Positions 51,740-61,105 of a stretch of DNA of 64,000 nt are shown piece after piece. Both the position numbers and the translations under genes were made by a program. The notes beneath the pieces are model-generated. The model saw only the letters and a list, made by a program, of their open reading frames with translations. It made no database searches and was not told the DNA's origin. Source of the DNA: Metabacillus_B sp050107715 (GTDB lineage Bacteria > Bacillota > Bacilli > Bacillales > Bacillaceae); assembly GCF_050107715.1 (NCBI RefSeq), contig NZ_JBNILN010000001.1, forward strand, positions 1 through 64,000, read 5' to 3'. Within the stretch, counting starts at the first letter, position 1, and each line of letters opens with the position of its first letter.

Positions 51740-52086
51740 CCTGATACTATGCGTTAAAGAAGCAGGAGAAACACAAAAAATCAGGCCGAACCTTGCACCT
51801 CAGGTCCAAATGTTCTGCTGAACGACTGTTCCAGTCATAAAAACTTGAATCAAAAAGAATTTTAGAGGGTCCACTGTGATGCGCCCCCTTCCATTCATCC
51901 TCATCTCCTACTATTCACTATTTCAAGCTGCCGCATTTCACCACCAACCAACCAATTTTCAGACCGGCTGTTCAATCTTTTGTAATAATATGAAAGAAAA
52001 TTGCCGTTTTTTGCACTCTGTATTTTACTCTGGTGTTGAAAAAATCTATAATAGCTTATTGAGAGCCACTTAAAAGGAGTTAGACT

Positions 52087-52617
52087 ATGAATATAAAAGA
52101 ACGGAATTATACACCCATTATTGTAACATTGACCATTGCTATAAACGCCCTTGTCGCTGTTTTGTACTTTATGCCAAAGGGAAATGACCTGAGTCACATT
52201 GACTTAACCTTTCTTCCATTTTTTAATGCCGTCATGAATAGCTTTACCTTTGTTTTCCTGCTGGCCGCTTTGTATTCGATCATTAAGCAGAAAAATGTGA
52301 AACGGCACAGGAATTATATTTTCGGCGCGTTTTCAACGACTGCCTTATTCCTGATATCCTATGTAACCTATCACGCCCTGGCACCGAATACTCCGTTTGG
52401 AGGCGAGGGGATCATCCGTCCAATTTATTATTTCATCCTGATTTCCCACATTCTGCTTTCAGTTGTCATTGTTCCGCTTGCACTTTTAACACTTGCAAGG
52501 GGGTTAAATATGAAGGTGGAAAAGCATCGAAAAATCGCCCGGTGGACGATGCCTCTCTGGCTTTATGTCAGTCTGACCGGCGTTGTTGTTTATCTGATGA
52601 TTTCTCCGTACTACTGA
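52087..52617 (+). CDS. ctaM: DUF420 membrane protein, cytochrome oxidase maturation factor CtaM (YozB) family
   Basis: 176 residues with about five membrane helices and conserved His/Tyr residues (FFNAVMNSFTFVFLLAALY; VTYHALAP; YYFILISHILLS; EKHRKIARWTMPLWLYVSLTG). The DUF420 family includes B. subtilis YozB and S. aureus CtaM, which is needed for heme-A oxidase activity. AAAAGGAG before the ATG at 52087. Not next to cta genes, as is common for yozB. Confidence 0.87.
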   Translation: MNIKERNYTPIIVTLTIAINALVAVLYFMPKGNDLSHIDLTFLPFFNAVMNSFTFVFLLAALYSIIKQKNVKRHRNYIFGAFSTTALFLISYVTYHALAPNTPFGGEGIIRPIYYFILISHILLSVVIVPLALLTLARGLNMKVEKHRKIARWTMPLWLYVSLTGVVVYLMISPYY

Positions 52618-53019
52618 GTGAAAGTCTCCGATCAGGGAGCATTCATTACAATCTGGCAATCTCCTTCAATTTATACTTTGCTTAGATCCAGAAGTCCACG
52701 TATTGGATAAAAAGCATGGAAACAGGCTCAGGGCAAACTGCTCTGAGCTTTTCATATATTGGGAGCTGCTTGGCATCCGTCATCCCATGTTATCTGCCCT
52801 TCCTTTTAGAATTCCCGGCTGTTGAAATCTCCCTAATAATTGGGCTCCTCAAATGAAACGATCTGTGGTATTTTTGTAAAGACGCTGTTTTTAAGTCATT
52901 GCTGGTTCGCAGGCTCTTCAATGCTCAGCCTGAATTGTTGAGCTCACAGCCTCTCAATACAGCAGTGCCCGCAAACACAGTTTGATGAAAAGATTGAAAA
53001 GTAGAGGTTGAGACATTAT
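52618..53019. other. intergenic, one terminator, otherwise nothing recognised
   Basis: 402 bases between ctaM and uppP. A hairpin of GCTCAGGGCA and TGCTCTGAGC followed by TTTTC at 52726-52752 is probably the ctaM terminator. The rest has no ORF with ribosome site. Confidence 0.5.
52726..52752 (+). terminator. terminator after ctaM
   Basis: GCTCAGGGCA pairs with TGCTCTGAGC (one wobble) around AAC, followed by TTTTC. Confidence 0.8.
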
Positions 53020-53850
53020 ATGAATTTCTGGGATTTATTTGCTGCCGTTATACTCGGCATAGTCGAAGGTTTAACTGAGTTTGCACCTGTATCTTCAACC
53101 GGACACATGATTGCGGTGGATGATTTATGGCTCCGGTCATCTGAGCTCTATGGACAGCAAGTGGCCAATACATTTAAAGTGGTAATCCAGCTTGGGTCCA
53201 TCCTAGCCGTTGTCGTCATCTTCAGACAGAAGTTTATGGACATGCTTGGAATGAAGACAAAGAGCTCATCCGAAAAAGCACCGGGTACTCCTAAGCTTTC
53301 ATTAATAACCGTTATCATCGGCGTTCTTCCGGCTGCTGTGCTCGGTCTGGCCTTTGAAGACTATATTGATGAATACCTGTTCTCGGTAAATACTGTAGTT
53401 ATCGGATTGATTGGTGGAGCCTTTCTGATGATAGCTGCGGATCTCATGCAACCGAAGGTCAAAACTGATTCTGTTGACAAAATGACGTACCGGCAGGCAC
53501 TTTTGATGGGGCTTTTCCAGTGCATCGGTTTGTGGCCGGGATTTTCACGTTCAGGATCTACCATTTCCGGTGGAGTTCTGCTTGGTATTAGCCACCGGGC
53601 AGCATCGGATTTTACTTTCATTATGGCTGTTCCTGTGATGGCCGGAGCAAGCGGACTGTCCCTGCTTAAAAACTGGGAATATTTTACGATGGATGCTCTC
53701 CCGTTTTTCATCGTCGGATTTATTACAGCTTTCATCTTTGCCCTGATTTCAATTCAATTCTTTTTGAAAATGATTAACCGGGTGAAGCTGATTCCATTTG
53801 CAATCTACCGGATTGTAATTGCGATTATCATCATTTTTATGATTATGTAG
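53020..53850 (+). CDS. uppP: undecaprenyl-diphosphatase UppP (BacA)
   Basis: 276 residues from ATG 53020 (AGAGG upstream; the TTG at 53008 is less likely). Eight membrane helices with the catalytic repeats EGLTEFAPVSSTGHM and PGFSRSGSTISGG. Removes a phosphate from undecaprenyl diphosphate to recycle the lipid carrier for cell-wall synthesis; extra copies cause bacitracin resistance. Confidence 0.95.
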   Translation: MNFWDLFAAVILGIVEGLTEFAPVSSTGHMIAVDDLWLRSSELYGQQVANTFKVVIQLGSILAVVVIFRQKFMDMLGMKTKSSSEKAPGTPKLSLITVIIGVLPAAVLGLAFEDYIDEYLFSVNTVVIGLIGGAFLMIAADLMQPKVKTDSVDKMTYRQALLMGLFQCIGLWPGFSRSGSTISGGVLLGISHRAASDFTFIMAVPVMAGASGLSLLKNWEYFTMDALPFFIVGFITAFIFALISIQFFLKMINRVKLIPFAIYRIVIAIIIIFMIM

Positions 53851-53906
53851 GTTTGATGCAGGAGGACTGGCTAACGGCAGTCCCCTTTTTTGAATCCAGG
53901 TATACA

Positions 53907-53947
53907 TAAAAAACCTTCATAGGGGCAGCCTATGAAGGTTTTTTTTA
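53907..53947. terminator. bidirectional terminator
   Basis: AAAAAACCTTCATAGG and CCTATGAAGGTTTTTT form a 16-bp stem between uppP and the nucleotidyltransferase-like gene. Confidence 0.95.
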
Positions 53948-54529
53948 CCAGTCTATGATTTTCAGCCCCGGCCACTTACTTTTCCATTTATATGCCTTTG
54001 CTTCATATACTTCTTTTGAAACAAGCAGCTTGTTCGGTCTTACAGTCATCGTAAACAAATCTTCCAGCCCGTATGGAGCATATATTTCATAATTCGATTT
54101 GTTTTTTTTGACCCCTATCGCAGAAGCTGTTGTTGGCCAGGTATCGATGGCCTCTTCAAGTGAAGAATACGGTTTAGTCGGGAAGCCAAATTTCTCCTCG
54201 TACCATAGATGAACCCTGGCCTGATTTTTAATATCCAATTTAAAAGGGATGGCTGAAAGCTCTCTTCTAAGCTGATTCTCTATCTCCTTCTCGGACTCCG
54301 GACTCAGATCATTCTGTTCATAATATATGATGTCTGCGTCCCCAATCCCATATGCGAATTCATTTTCTGCAAGTTCGTTCCATACGGTTTGGGTTACAAA
54401 GCCCGCTCCTAAGTAATAATTTTCCCATACTTTGCCGGCAGCACTGAAAATTTCTTCAAAAATCGGGTGTTTTTCTAAGATGCCTGCTAAGCGGTTTTCA
54501 TATTGACGGCTGCTTTCCAGCCTACTCAA
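53945..54529 (-). CDS. nucleotidyltransferase family protein (DUF925)
   Basis: 194 residues from TTG 54529 (AAAGAGG 6 bases upstream), overlapping the AI-2E gene by 8 bases; the longer frame to 54664 lies inside that gene. The minimal nucleotidyltransferase fold shows GAGFVTQTVWNELAE and the metal-binding GIGDADIIYYE (Asp-x-Asp like). A C-terminal region with WYEEKFGFPTKPYSSLEEAIDTWPTT is typical of DUF925. The nucleotide donor and target are unknown. Confidence 0.86.
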   Translation of the reverse strand: MSRLESSRQYENRLAGILEKHPIFEEIFSAAGKVWENYYLGAGFVTQTVWNELAENEFAYGIGDADIIYYEQNDLSPESEKEIENQLRRELSAIPFKLDIKNQARVHLWYEEKFGFPTKPYSSLEEAIDTWPTTASAIGVKKNKSNYEIYAPYGLEDLFTMTVRPNKLLVSKEVYEAKAYKWKSKWPGLKIIDW

Positions 54530-55691
54530 TCCGGTCCTCTTTATACCGTTCATCTGCAGGTGAAGCTGCATAGTAACGGTTATACCTTTTCTTGTAAAGC
54601 TTGAAGAGCTGAAACACAAATGTGCGTAGGATGGCGTATGCCGGAATTCCGAGAATAACCCCAACTACTCCAAAAAGATGGCCGGCTGTAAGCAAGACAA
54701 AGATGATCGTGATCGGGTGAACACGCAGGGATTTCCCCATAATTTGTGGGGAAATGAGCTTTCCCTCCAAAAGCTGCACAACCGTCCATACAAATGCCAA
54801 TTTTATGAGCATAAATGGAGACGTTACAATCGCGATAATAATTGCAGGCGTAATCGCAATCACAGGTCCTAAGTAAGGGACAACGCTTGTGACACTTGCA
54901 ATCGCTGCGAGCACAAGGGCATACTCCATTCCGATAATTAAAAATCCAATGTACAGCATAATCCCGATGCATAAACTAACGAGCAGCTGGCCTTGAATGT
55001 ATGCTCTTACTTGCTCGTCAATTTCGCGGAACACCTTTCTTGTCCCGCCGCGCATTCTGGGAGGAAGAATGCCAATAAAAGCTTTAGGCAGTTTTTCTCC
55101 TTCTTTAAGCAAGTAGAATAAAATAAAGGGGGCTGTAACCAATCCAATCGTCACATTGGTCAGCGCACTCAATACTTTTGTAAACCCGTTCAAGGTTTCA
55201 GACGCTACATTTGAAGCGTTGCTTCCGAAAGAGCTTAGAATCCCCGAGCTTCTCTCTTTCAGATCCTCATATACCGGAGCCAAATAGGACTGGCTCTCTA
55301 CATATGCTTCAAATCCGGTTATAAACTCATTCCAGTATTCCGGGAATGATACAAAGAGACTTTTCGTTTGATCAATCAAGAATGGCACAACGGACATAAT
55401 CAGCAAAACGAGTAATCCGATAATAAGCAATAGCAGCAGGAAGATAGACACCGTTCTGTCTATTCCCGCTTTCATTAACAGCCGCATAAGCGGCCGGAGC
55501 AGATAATAGGCTACTGTTGCAAGAATCACTGGAAGAGCAACTGTTCCCACAAAAACAGCAGCAGGTTCAAAAATAAATGATACATTTGAAAAAAGGAAAA
55601 TGTTTAATCCAAGTAACAGCAATATACCTAACACATATACTGTTTTTCTGCCCCCAAGGAAATCAATAATTGGGTTCTTTCTCTTATCCAA
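54522..55691 (-). CDS. AI-2E family transporter
   Basis: 389 residues with about eight membrane helices and the conserved GFLIIGMEYALVLAAIASVTSVVPYLGPVIA block and VGVILGIPAYAILR near the end. The family (YdiK/TqsA/YueF) was named after a quorum-signal exporter, but several members are Na+/H+ or osmotic transporters, so the substrate is open. Coupled to the nucleotidyltransferase-like gene by overlap. Confidence 0.9.
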   Translation of the reverse strand: MDKRKNPIIDFLGGRKTVYVLGILLLLGLNIFLFSNVSFIFEPAAVFVGTVALPVILATVAYYLLRPLMRLLMKAGIDRTVSIFLLLLLIIGLLVLLIMSVVPFLIDQTKSLFVSFPEYWNEFITGFEAYVESQSYLAPVYEDLKERSSGILSSFGSNASNVASETLNGFTKVLSALTNVTIGLVTAPFILFYLLKEGEKLPKAFIGILPPRMRGGTRKVFREIDEQVRAYIQGQLLVSLCIGIMLYIGFLIIGMEYALVLAAIASVTSVVPYLGPVIAITPAIIIAIVTSPFMLIKLAFVWTVVQLLEGKLISPQIMGKSLRVHPITIIFVLLTAGHLFGVVGVILGIPAYAILRTFVFQLFKLYKKRYNRYYAASPADERYKEDRIE

Positions 55692-55778
55692 GGTCCATGA
55701 GCTCCTTCTCTGATTAAAAATTCACTTTAAAGAGTGATGATAGCCTTTACCCTATACCAATTCCCGTCAATCCTCTGG

Positions 55779-56255
55779 TTATTGGTTAATTTCTCTATTG
55801 GCTACATATTTTAACGCCAGTAATTCATCATCTGAGAGGTTCTCCTCAGCCATTTTCAAAATCGCCTGCTGCTCGGCAGCATCAACGCCGTCCTCGGACA
55901 TCGACTGGATTTTCTGCAAATTCCCCGGACCTACTTTCGTCATCACGACTCGGGTAGCCTCTTCTTTTGTTGTAAAAGGAAGAGAATCAGGATCTGCATT
56001 GGCCCCTTCTTCTAAAAAATCCCTCACTTCGGGATTGGAATTAGCTGCTGATCTTACATTCTCGTAACCGCCATTTTTTTCAATTTCATTATCCAAATAT
56101 CCGGAAAGCTGATCCGCGGCAATCTTCGGAAGAAGATACCAGGCTGCACCTCCCAGGAGTGTCAGAATAATCACAGTCCCTGTAATGCGCTTAAGCCATT
56201 TAGGACGATTTTTAGATTTACTGTTAGATAGACGCGTTTCATATCTGGAATTCAT
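55779..56255 (-). CDS. single-pass membrane protein, unknown function
   Basis: 158 residues from ATG 56255 (GGAGG 8 bases upstream). A basic N-terminus, one membrane helix (about 24-43; ITGTVIILTLLGGAAWYLLP) and an acidic helical outside domain with paired EE and DE runs (FTTKEEATRVVMTKVGPGNL; AEENLSDDELLALKYVAN). No family comes to mind. Confidence 0.75.
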   Translation of the reverse strand: MNSRYETRLSNSKSKNRPKWLKRITGTVIILTLLGGAAWYLLPKIAADQLSGYLDNEIEKNGGYENVRSAANSNPEVRDFLEEGANADPDSLPFTTKEEATRVVMTKVGPGNLQKIQSMSEDGVDAAEQQAILKMAEENLSDDELLALKYVANREINQ

Positions 56256-56456
56256 CGCTGGATCCCTCCAATTCTTAAAGCTGCATGTCATATTAAGGAT
56301 AATCGAACTTTGAACACCTGTAAATGGCATGAATTTTCAGTTAAGAGGAAAAGAGGAAGGCCAGTGCAAAGGCAAAGGGTGTTTTCATCATGAAAGGGAC
56401 GTCCTATATCTGCCTTTGACCGCCGATTTACTCTGTTTTCCGCAGGGCCTTATACT

Positions 56457-56491
56457 TAAACAGGGAAACGCTGAATGAGTCTCCCTGTTTA
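56457..56491 (-). terminator. hairpin downstream of the amylase remnant
   Basis: AAACAGGGA and TCCCTGTTT form a 9-bp stem around a loop of about 15 bases. It may be the original amylase terminator. Confidence 0.6.
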
Positions 56492-56519
56492 AAATATAGC
56501 AGCTTTTAAAGCCAGCCTC

Positions 56520-57110
56520 CTACTTTATACATCGGATAATCAAATGTAGCCATTCATTCTTATACTGCTGAACATAGACGGAAACAGATCCTCCATTCAC
56601 GCTAAAATTCGCCCAGCCATCTGTTTCAATTGTTACTTTTTCTGTTCGGTTGCCGGTGATGTCATTTTCAACCGCATTTCGGCTTCCAACGAACATTCTT
56701 TTCGTTCCTCCTGGACCATCTGTAATAAGTGTAGCCAAGCGGGAATTTATTTTTGTTGAATTCCCTTCTCTTGTCCAGCCAATTACATCCTGGTTATCGA
56801 TATAATCGCGCTGTGTCCCATACGCAAAGTCTTTTCAGGCTTTTAGCAAGGGTTCAATTTTTGTCTTTAAAGCGGGAATTTCCCTCCCAGTCGAACCCTT
56901 CGTTCCGTATAGGTCCCCGTAAAAAACGTTAGGGTATCCTGATCCTATTGTAAGGATAAAAGCATACGCCAGAGGCTTAAACCAGCTTTGAACAGTGGAT
57001 TCCAGCGCTGGCCTGGCTGAGTATCATAGTTTGACAGAACATGAGGAAAAATACCATTAAATAAATCCTGAAACGATTTGTTTAGGTATGGTTTTGATCG
57101 TACTATAGGA
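56520..57110 (-). pseudogene. alpha-amylase (GH13) remnant, C-terminal part with several frameshifts and stops
   Basis: Minus-strand fragments follow the order of a liquefying Bacillus alpha-amylase: LSNYDTQPGQ near 57030 (catalytic-domain motif IV), WFKPLAYAFIL, GYPNVFYGDLYGT, REIPALKTKIEPLLKA, an in-frame stop, then DFAYGTQRDYID and VIGWTREGNSTKINSRLATL, ending TDGWANFSVNGGSVSVYVQQ at 56520. At least two frameshifts lie upstream of 57030 and a TGA interrupts at about 56836. The 5' two-thirds of the gene are missing. The tail after VYVQQ runs past the usual end, so the stop is lost. Confidence 0.88.
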
Positions 57111-57226
57111 GGATAACAGGGATTTGCATTAGACAGAACTGGTTAATTGGAAGGGAAATCCAGTTTGTGAGCCATTTCCATATATTTTCCTGGGTCCAAC
57201 TCCTTTGCGGGCGGTCCGCACCAAAA

Positions 57227-57256
57227 ACAAAACCGCGCACTTGCGCGGTTTTGTCT
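57227..57256 (-). terminator. terminator of the osmoprotectant transporter operon
   Basis: ACAAAACCGCGC and GCGCGGTTTTGT form a perfect 12-bp stem around ACTT. Confidence 0.93.
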
Positions 57257-58776
57257 TATTCTTCAATTAGATTTTCTTTAACAAGAAAGTCTTTCGCTGT
57301 TTTTTCCGGTGATTCACCTTCAACATTCACGAGGTAGTTCATATTTCTCATTTCATCGTCTGTAATTTTTCCTGCCAGCTTGTTTAGTGTTTCTTCAAGC
57401 TCCGGATATTCATCCAATGTTTCCTGCTTCATCAGCGGAGCTCCCTGGTACGGAGGAAACAGGCCTTTGTCATCTTCAAGTGTCAGCAGATCATATTGTT
57501 CGAGTTCGCTGTCTGTGGAATACGCATCAATCAGGTTGACTTCCCCGGATTCAATCGCCGCATAGCGAAGCTTAGGTTCCATCGTCGTGACGGAAGGAAA
57601 TTTAATTTCGTACAGCTCCTGAATCCCTTTGTATCCGTCCTGGCGGTCCGAGAATTCGAGCGTAAAGCCTACTTTCATATTTTGTTCCACTTGTTTAAGG
57701 TCAGAAATGGCTTTCAAATCATATTGTTCAGCTGTATCTTTAGGTACAGCCAGTGTATACGTATTATTGAATGCCATAGGCTCTAGATAAGCCATACCGT
57801 ATTGCTGCTCCATACCATTTTTAGCCTGCTCGTATACGGATTTTTCATCTCCGCCTTCAGGTTGTTCCTTTAGAAAAGTGGAGAGGGCTGTGCCTGTGAA
57901 CTCAGGATAAATATCAATTTCACCCGTTTCAAGCGCGTTAAAAAGGAAGGATGTTTTTCCAAGGCTTGGCTTCAGCCCGACTTCCAGATCTGTATCCTGC
58001 TCAATGAGCAGCTTATACATATTAATAAGAATTTCCGGTTCCGATCCAAGCTTTCCGGCAATGACGAGATCTTTTTTCCCTGATCCAAATGCTAAGGGAA
58101 CAGCAATAATCAAGACAACAATAAGAGCGATGATGCCGCCTTTTTTGGCCATGCCTTTTGTTGAAGCTTTTTCAGCAACGCGAAGCAGGACATCAAAAAG
58201 GATGGCCAGCAAAGCTGCCGGTATAGCACCGAGGATAATCAGCATATTGTCATTTCTGTCTATTCCAAGCAAAATCAGTTTCCCCAGTCCTCCGGCTCCT
58301 ATAAGGGCTGCGAGGGTAGTGGTTCCTACGATAAGCACCATCGCTGTCCGGATTCCAGCCATAATCACAGGGAGTGCAAGGGGAAGCTCGACCTTAAATA
58401 ACCGTTTACGGTTGTTCATTCCCATCCCTCTTGCTGCTTCCACAAGTGAAGGATCTACTTCTTTGATTCCTGTATAGGTGTTCCTGAGAATTGGAAGCAG
58501 GGCGTAAATAACAAGAGCAATTACAGCCGGAACCACCCCAATTCCTACTAATGGTATCAATAAACCAAGCAATGCAAGTGAAGGAATGGTCTGCAATACA
58601 GCTGTAACACCAATAACTCCTTCAGCAAGCTTTGTTCTGCGGGTTAGAAAAATGCCAAGCGGAATGGTGATGACAACCGCAATAAGAAGGGCAATAAAAG
58701 AAATTTGAATGTGTTCAAGCAGAGCAGTCCAAAGCTGATCCTGTCTTTCCAGGAAGGTGGTGATCAATGCGTTCAT
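57256..58776 (-). CDS. osmoprotectant (glycine betaine/choline-type) ABC transporter, permease fused to substrate-binding protein
   Basis: 506 residues. The first half (about 1-215) is an OpuBB/OpuCB-type permease with five to six helices and the coupling loop EAARGMGMNNRKRLFKVELP; after a further helix (about 217-235) the second half is an OpuCC-type binding protein (GSEPEILINMYKLLIE; IDIYPEFTGTALSTF; DAYSTDSELEQYDLLTLEDD). Permease-binding-protein fusions are known in OpuC/ChoSF and lactococcal OpuA. The binding half lies outside, tethered to the membrane. Coupled to the ATPase gene by a 4-base overlap. Confidence 0.93.
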   Translation of the reverse strand: MNALITTFLERQDQLWTALLEHIQISFIALLIAVVITIPLGIFLTRRTKLAEGVIGVTAVLQTIPSLALLGLLIPLVGIGVVPAVIALVIYALLPILRNTYTGIKEVDPSLVEAARGMGMNNRKRLFKVELPLALPVIMAGIRTAMVLIVGTTTLAALIGAGGLGKLILLGIDRNDNMLIILGAIPAALLAILFDVLLRVAEKASTKGMAKKGGIIALIVVLIIAVPLAFGSGKKDLVIAGKLGSEPEILINMYKLLIEQDTDLEVGLKPSLGKTSFLFNALETGEIDIYPEFTGTALSTFLKEQPEGGDEKSVYEQAKNGMEQQYGMAYLEPMAFNNTYTLAVPKDTAEQYDLKAISDLKQVEQNMKVGFTLEFSDRQDGYKGIQELYEIKFPSVTTMEPKLRYAAIESGEVNLIDAYSTDSELEQYDLLTLEDDKGLFPPYQGAPLMKQETLDEYPELEETLNKLAGKITDDEMRNMNYLVNVEGESPEKTAKDFLVKENLIEE

Positions 58777-59738
58777 CGGACACCCTCCATTCCCAGCTTC
58801 TCAGCCAGGTATTCCATCACGATTTCAGGAGTCACAATTCCGATAATGGTACCGTCTTTTTCAACCGACAGCGCTTGTTTTCCCCTAAGCTGTTCTACTG
58901 CTTCTATTACAGGAGCGTAGTAGGATATAGGGGGATGTGGAAATTCTTCTGGAGCAGGCTGGAAGGAAGCATGCAAATCGCCGACTTTTGCTTGGCGGAC
59001 CTTCTGTTCAGGGACGGCACGAGAGCCGATAAATTCCCTTACAAAGTCATTTGCTGGCTGTTCAATCAGCTTTTGAGGTGTGTCGGCTTGAATGACTTGT
59101 CCATCTTTCATGATGGCGATTCTGTCCCCAAGCGCAAGGGCCTCCTGCATATCATGGGTGACAAAGACAATGGTCTTTTTAATGCGTTTTTGCAAGTCTG
59201 CAATATCTGTTTGCAGCTTTTCCCTGCTGATGGGATCAAGAGCGCTAAACGGTTCATCCATTAAAATAATATCAGGGTCTGCCGCCAGAGCCCGTACAAC
59301 CCCAATTCTTTGCTGCTGGCCTCCGGAGAGCTCACTCGGCTTGCGGCTTCTGTATGTTTCAGGCTCTAAGCCAACCATATCAAGCAGTTCATCCACACGT
59401 TTATTAATTTGGTCAGGTGTCCATTTTTTCAACTCCGGGACAATAGCGATGTTCTCTTCAATGGTCATATGCGGAAATAACGCAATTTGCTGAAGGACAT
59501 ATCCAATGTTCCAGCGGAGCTCGTGTATTTCGTATTCCTGTACATTTTTATCCTGAATAAAAACCTTTCCGTCCGATGGGTCAATCAGACGGTTAATCAT
59601 TTTCATCGTTGTCGTTTTTCCACACCCGCTCGGACCGATAAAAACAAAGAATTCTCCCTTTTTAATTTCTAAATCCATTGATTGTACCGCTCTAGTTCCG
59701 TCCGGATATACTTTAGCAGCTTTTTCAAACCTGATCAT
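58773..59738 (-). CDS. osmoprotectant ABC transporter ATP-binding protein with CBS domain
   Basis: 321 residues. Walker A GPSGCGKTTTMKM, signature LSGGQQQRIGVVRA, Walker B IILMDEPFSALD and switch His in FVTHDMQEA. A C-terminal CBS-like region (about 265-312; APVIEAVEQLRGKQALSVEKDG) serves as ionic-strength or osmotic sensor in OpuA-type proteins. First gene of the two-gene operon. Confidence 0.93.
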   Translation of the reverse strand: MIRFEKAAKVYPDGTRAVQSMDLEIKKGEFFVFIGPSGCGKTTTMKMINRLIDPSDGKVFIQDKNVQEYEIHELRWNIGYVLQQIALFPHMTIEENIAIVPELKKWTPDQINKRVDELLDMVGLEPETYRSRKPSELSGGQQQRIGVVRALAADPDIILMDEPFSALDPISREKLQTDIADLQKRIKKTIVFVTHDMQEALALGDRIAIMKDGQVIQADTPQKLIEQPANDFVREFIGSRAVPEQKVRQAKVGDLHASFQPAPEEFPHPPISYYAPVIEAVEQLRGKQALSVEKDGTIIGIVTPEIVMEYLAEKLGMEGVR

Positions 59739-59842
59739 TTTCTCACCTGTTTCTATGTATAATTTCTAAAACACCTTACTTATTACCCGTTTCCTTGATC
59801 CGCTAAGCTGCAATTTAATTTAACGGCTTTGTTACATTTGGC

Positions 59843-59995
59843 AGTTGATTCCCGCTGCAGGCGTTCGCTTATCCAAGGGCGGGCGGTAAGCTTCCCCGCC
59901 GCTTTGAACATGCATGCGGGATCTTACTTGTCCCGCTGCTCCCGCAGGAGTCTCACGCCTTCCGCTCCAATCAACAGGTGTTAATAATCAACACC
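59843..59995 (-). repeat. Bacillaceae intergenic repeat (bcr-like), copy 2
   Basis: In reverse complement it reads TGTTGATTATTAACACC, GGAGCGGAAGGCGTGAGACT, CCTGCGGGAGCAGCGGGACA, TTACCGCCCGCCCTTGG and AATCAACT, the same blocks and spacing as copy 1 at 30063. This copy is closer to the consensus and folds into a long hairpin. It occupies the gap between the thi operon and the ABC operon, where no gene is seen. Confidence 0.85.
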
Positions 59996-60051
59996 ATGCT
60001 TTAGCATAGCCAATTTCATTATGTCTTTAAGCACATTGTATCATTACAGGC

Positions 60052-60082
60052 AAAAAAGGAACCAGCAATAAGCTGGTTCCTT
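60052..60082 (-). terminator. terminator of the thi operon
   Basis: AAGGAACCAGC and GCTGGTTCCTT form an 11-bp stem with T-run on the minus strand. Confidence 0.93.
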
Positions 60083-60085
60083 AAC

Positions 60086-61105
60086 CTATCCGAAATACTG
60101 GCTGTATAATGATCTCGCCTCATCTGGATTTTTTGTTCCGTGAACGAGAACTCTCCCATCTTTAAAAGCCACCAGCCTGACTGGTCCTTTTGAAAAGGAT
60201 AGCAGAAACTCATTGGATGAAAGGTTTTCAACTTTGCCGGCCAGCCTGTCTGCCGTCTGATTTAAACTAAGCTTCATATCTTTTGGAGGCCTTATCTGGA
60301 CGGTATCCCTTCCGCAGAGTACAGCTGTGCGAGCCATGTTCTCATCTTTAAGATAGGGGAAGTGAGGAGACCTGCCGCATGTAGGACAATCTGCTTTTTT
60401 CATTTTTTCTATCTTCAGAGCTGAATAACTGTTATTCCATACATCAAAGGAATAGAGCTCAGTTTTTACGGCCCTGCTGTTTCCAGTTAGAATTTTGAGT
60501 GCCTGGGCTGTTTGATGAGAAACGGTCATCCCTACGGCCGGGGCAATGATACCGGAAGTATCACACGTTTCTCCGCCCATCGGCATTGCGCCCATTAAAC
60601 AGGCAAGACATGGGCCATTCCCCGGGATAAACGTACAGGACAGACCGTAGCTGCCTACACATGCTCCGTAAATCCAGGGGATTCTATGCAAATGGGAAAG
60701 ATCATTTATCACCCATCTTGTTTCAAAGTTGTCGGTACCATCCATAATGAGATGAGCATCTGACATCAGCTGCTCAACAGAAGCAGGACTTGCGTGCATG
60801 ACATGGGCTGAAATTTCAGGAAGATGGTTGATCTGCTGCAGCCTGGACTTTGCCGCTTCCGCCTTAGGGAGCTGTTTTCGCACATCCTCTTCGGTAAAAA
60901 GCTGCTGGCGCTGTAAATTGCTTTCATCCACATAATCCCTGTCTATTATTGTAAGCTTGCCTATTCCTGCCCTTACTAAAGTTTCAGCAATCCCGCTTCC
61001 TAAGGCTCCGCAGCCAATTAAAACGGCATGTTTGGATGAAAGCTTTTTCTGATCTTCCTCTCCATTGGGGAAGAATAAAGTTTGTCTTGAATACCGGTCA
61101 GTCAA
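60086..61105 (-). CDS. thiF: ThiS adenylyltransferase ThiF
   Basis: 339 residues of E1/MoeB/ThiF type. Nucleotide-binding GCGALGSGIAETLVRAG, the MDGTDNFETRWVIND block, and paired zinc Cys (PCLACLMG; CPTCGR). It adenylates the C-terminal Gly-Gly of ThiS so it can accept sulfur for the thiazole ring. A C-terminal extension (about 265-339) beyond the core is usual for Bacillus ThiF. Start overlaps thiG by 8 bases. Confidence 0.93.
   Translation of the reverse strand: MTDRYSRQTLFFPNGEEDQKKLSSKHAVLIGCGALGSGIAETLVRAGIGKLTIIDRDYVDESNLQRQQLFTEEDVRKQLPKAEAAKSRLQQINHLPEISAHVMHASPASVEQLMSDAHLIMDGTDNFETRWVINDLSHLHRIPWIYGACVGSYGLSCTFIPGNGPCLACLMGAMPMGGETCDTSGIIAPAVGMTVSHQTAQALKILTGNSRAVKTELYSFDVWNNSYSALKIEKMKKADCPTCGRSPHFPYLKDENMARTAVLCGRDTVQIRPPKDMKLSLNQTADRLAGKVENLSSNEFLLSFSKGPVRLVAFKDGRVLVHGTKNPDEARSLYSQYFG

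Larger units (their letters stand above)
51442..52086. other. intergenic region with decayed 20-bp repeats
   Basis: 645 bases between the quinone reductase and ctaM genes. Apart from the terminator and the repeat listed separately at 51658-51739, I see no gene. The plus-strand frame at 51481-51681 crosses the terminator hairpin and lacks a ribosome site, so it is rejected. Confidence 0.5.

Noticed and set aside
56520..56738. 72-residue intact small protein
   Set aside because: The sequence is the final beta-sandwich domain of a GH13 alpha-amylase, with further fragments in other frames upstream, so it is part of a pseudogene.
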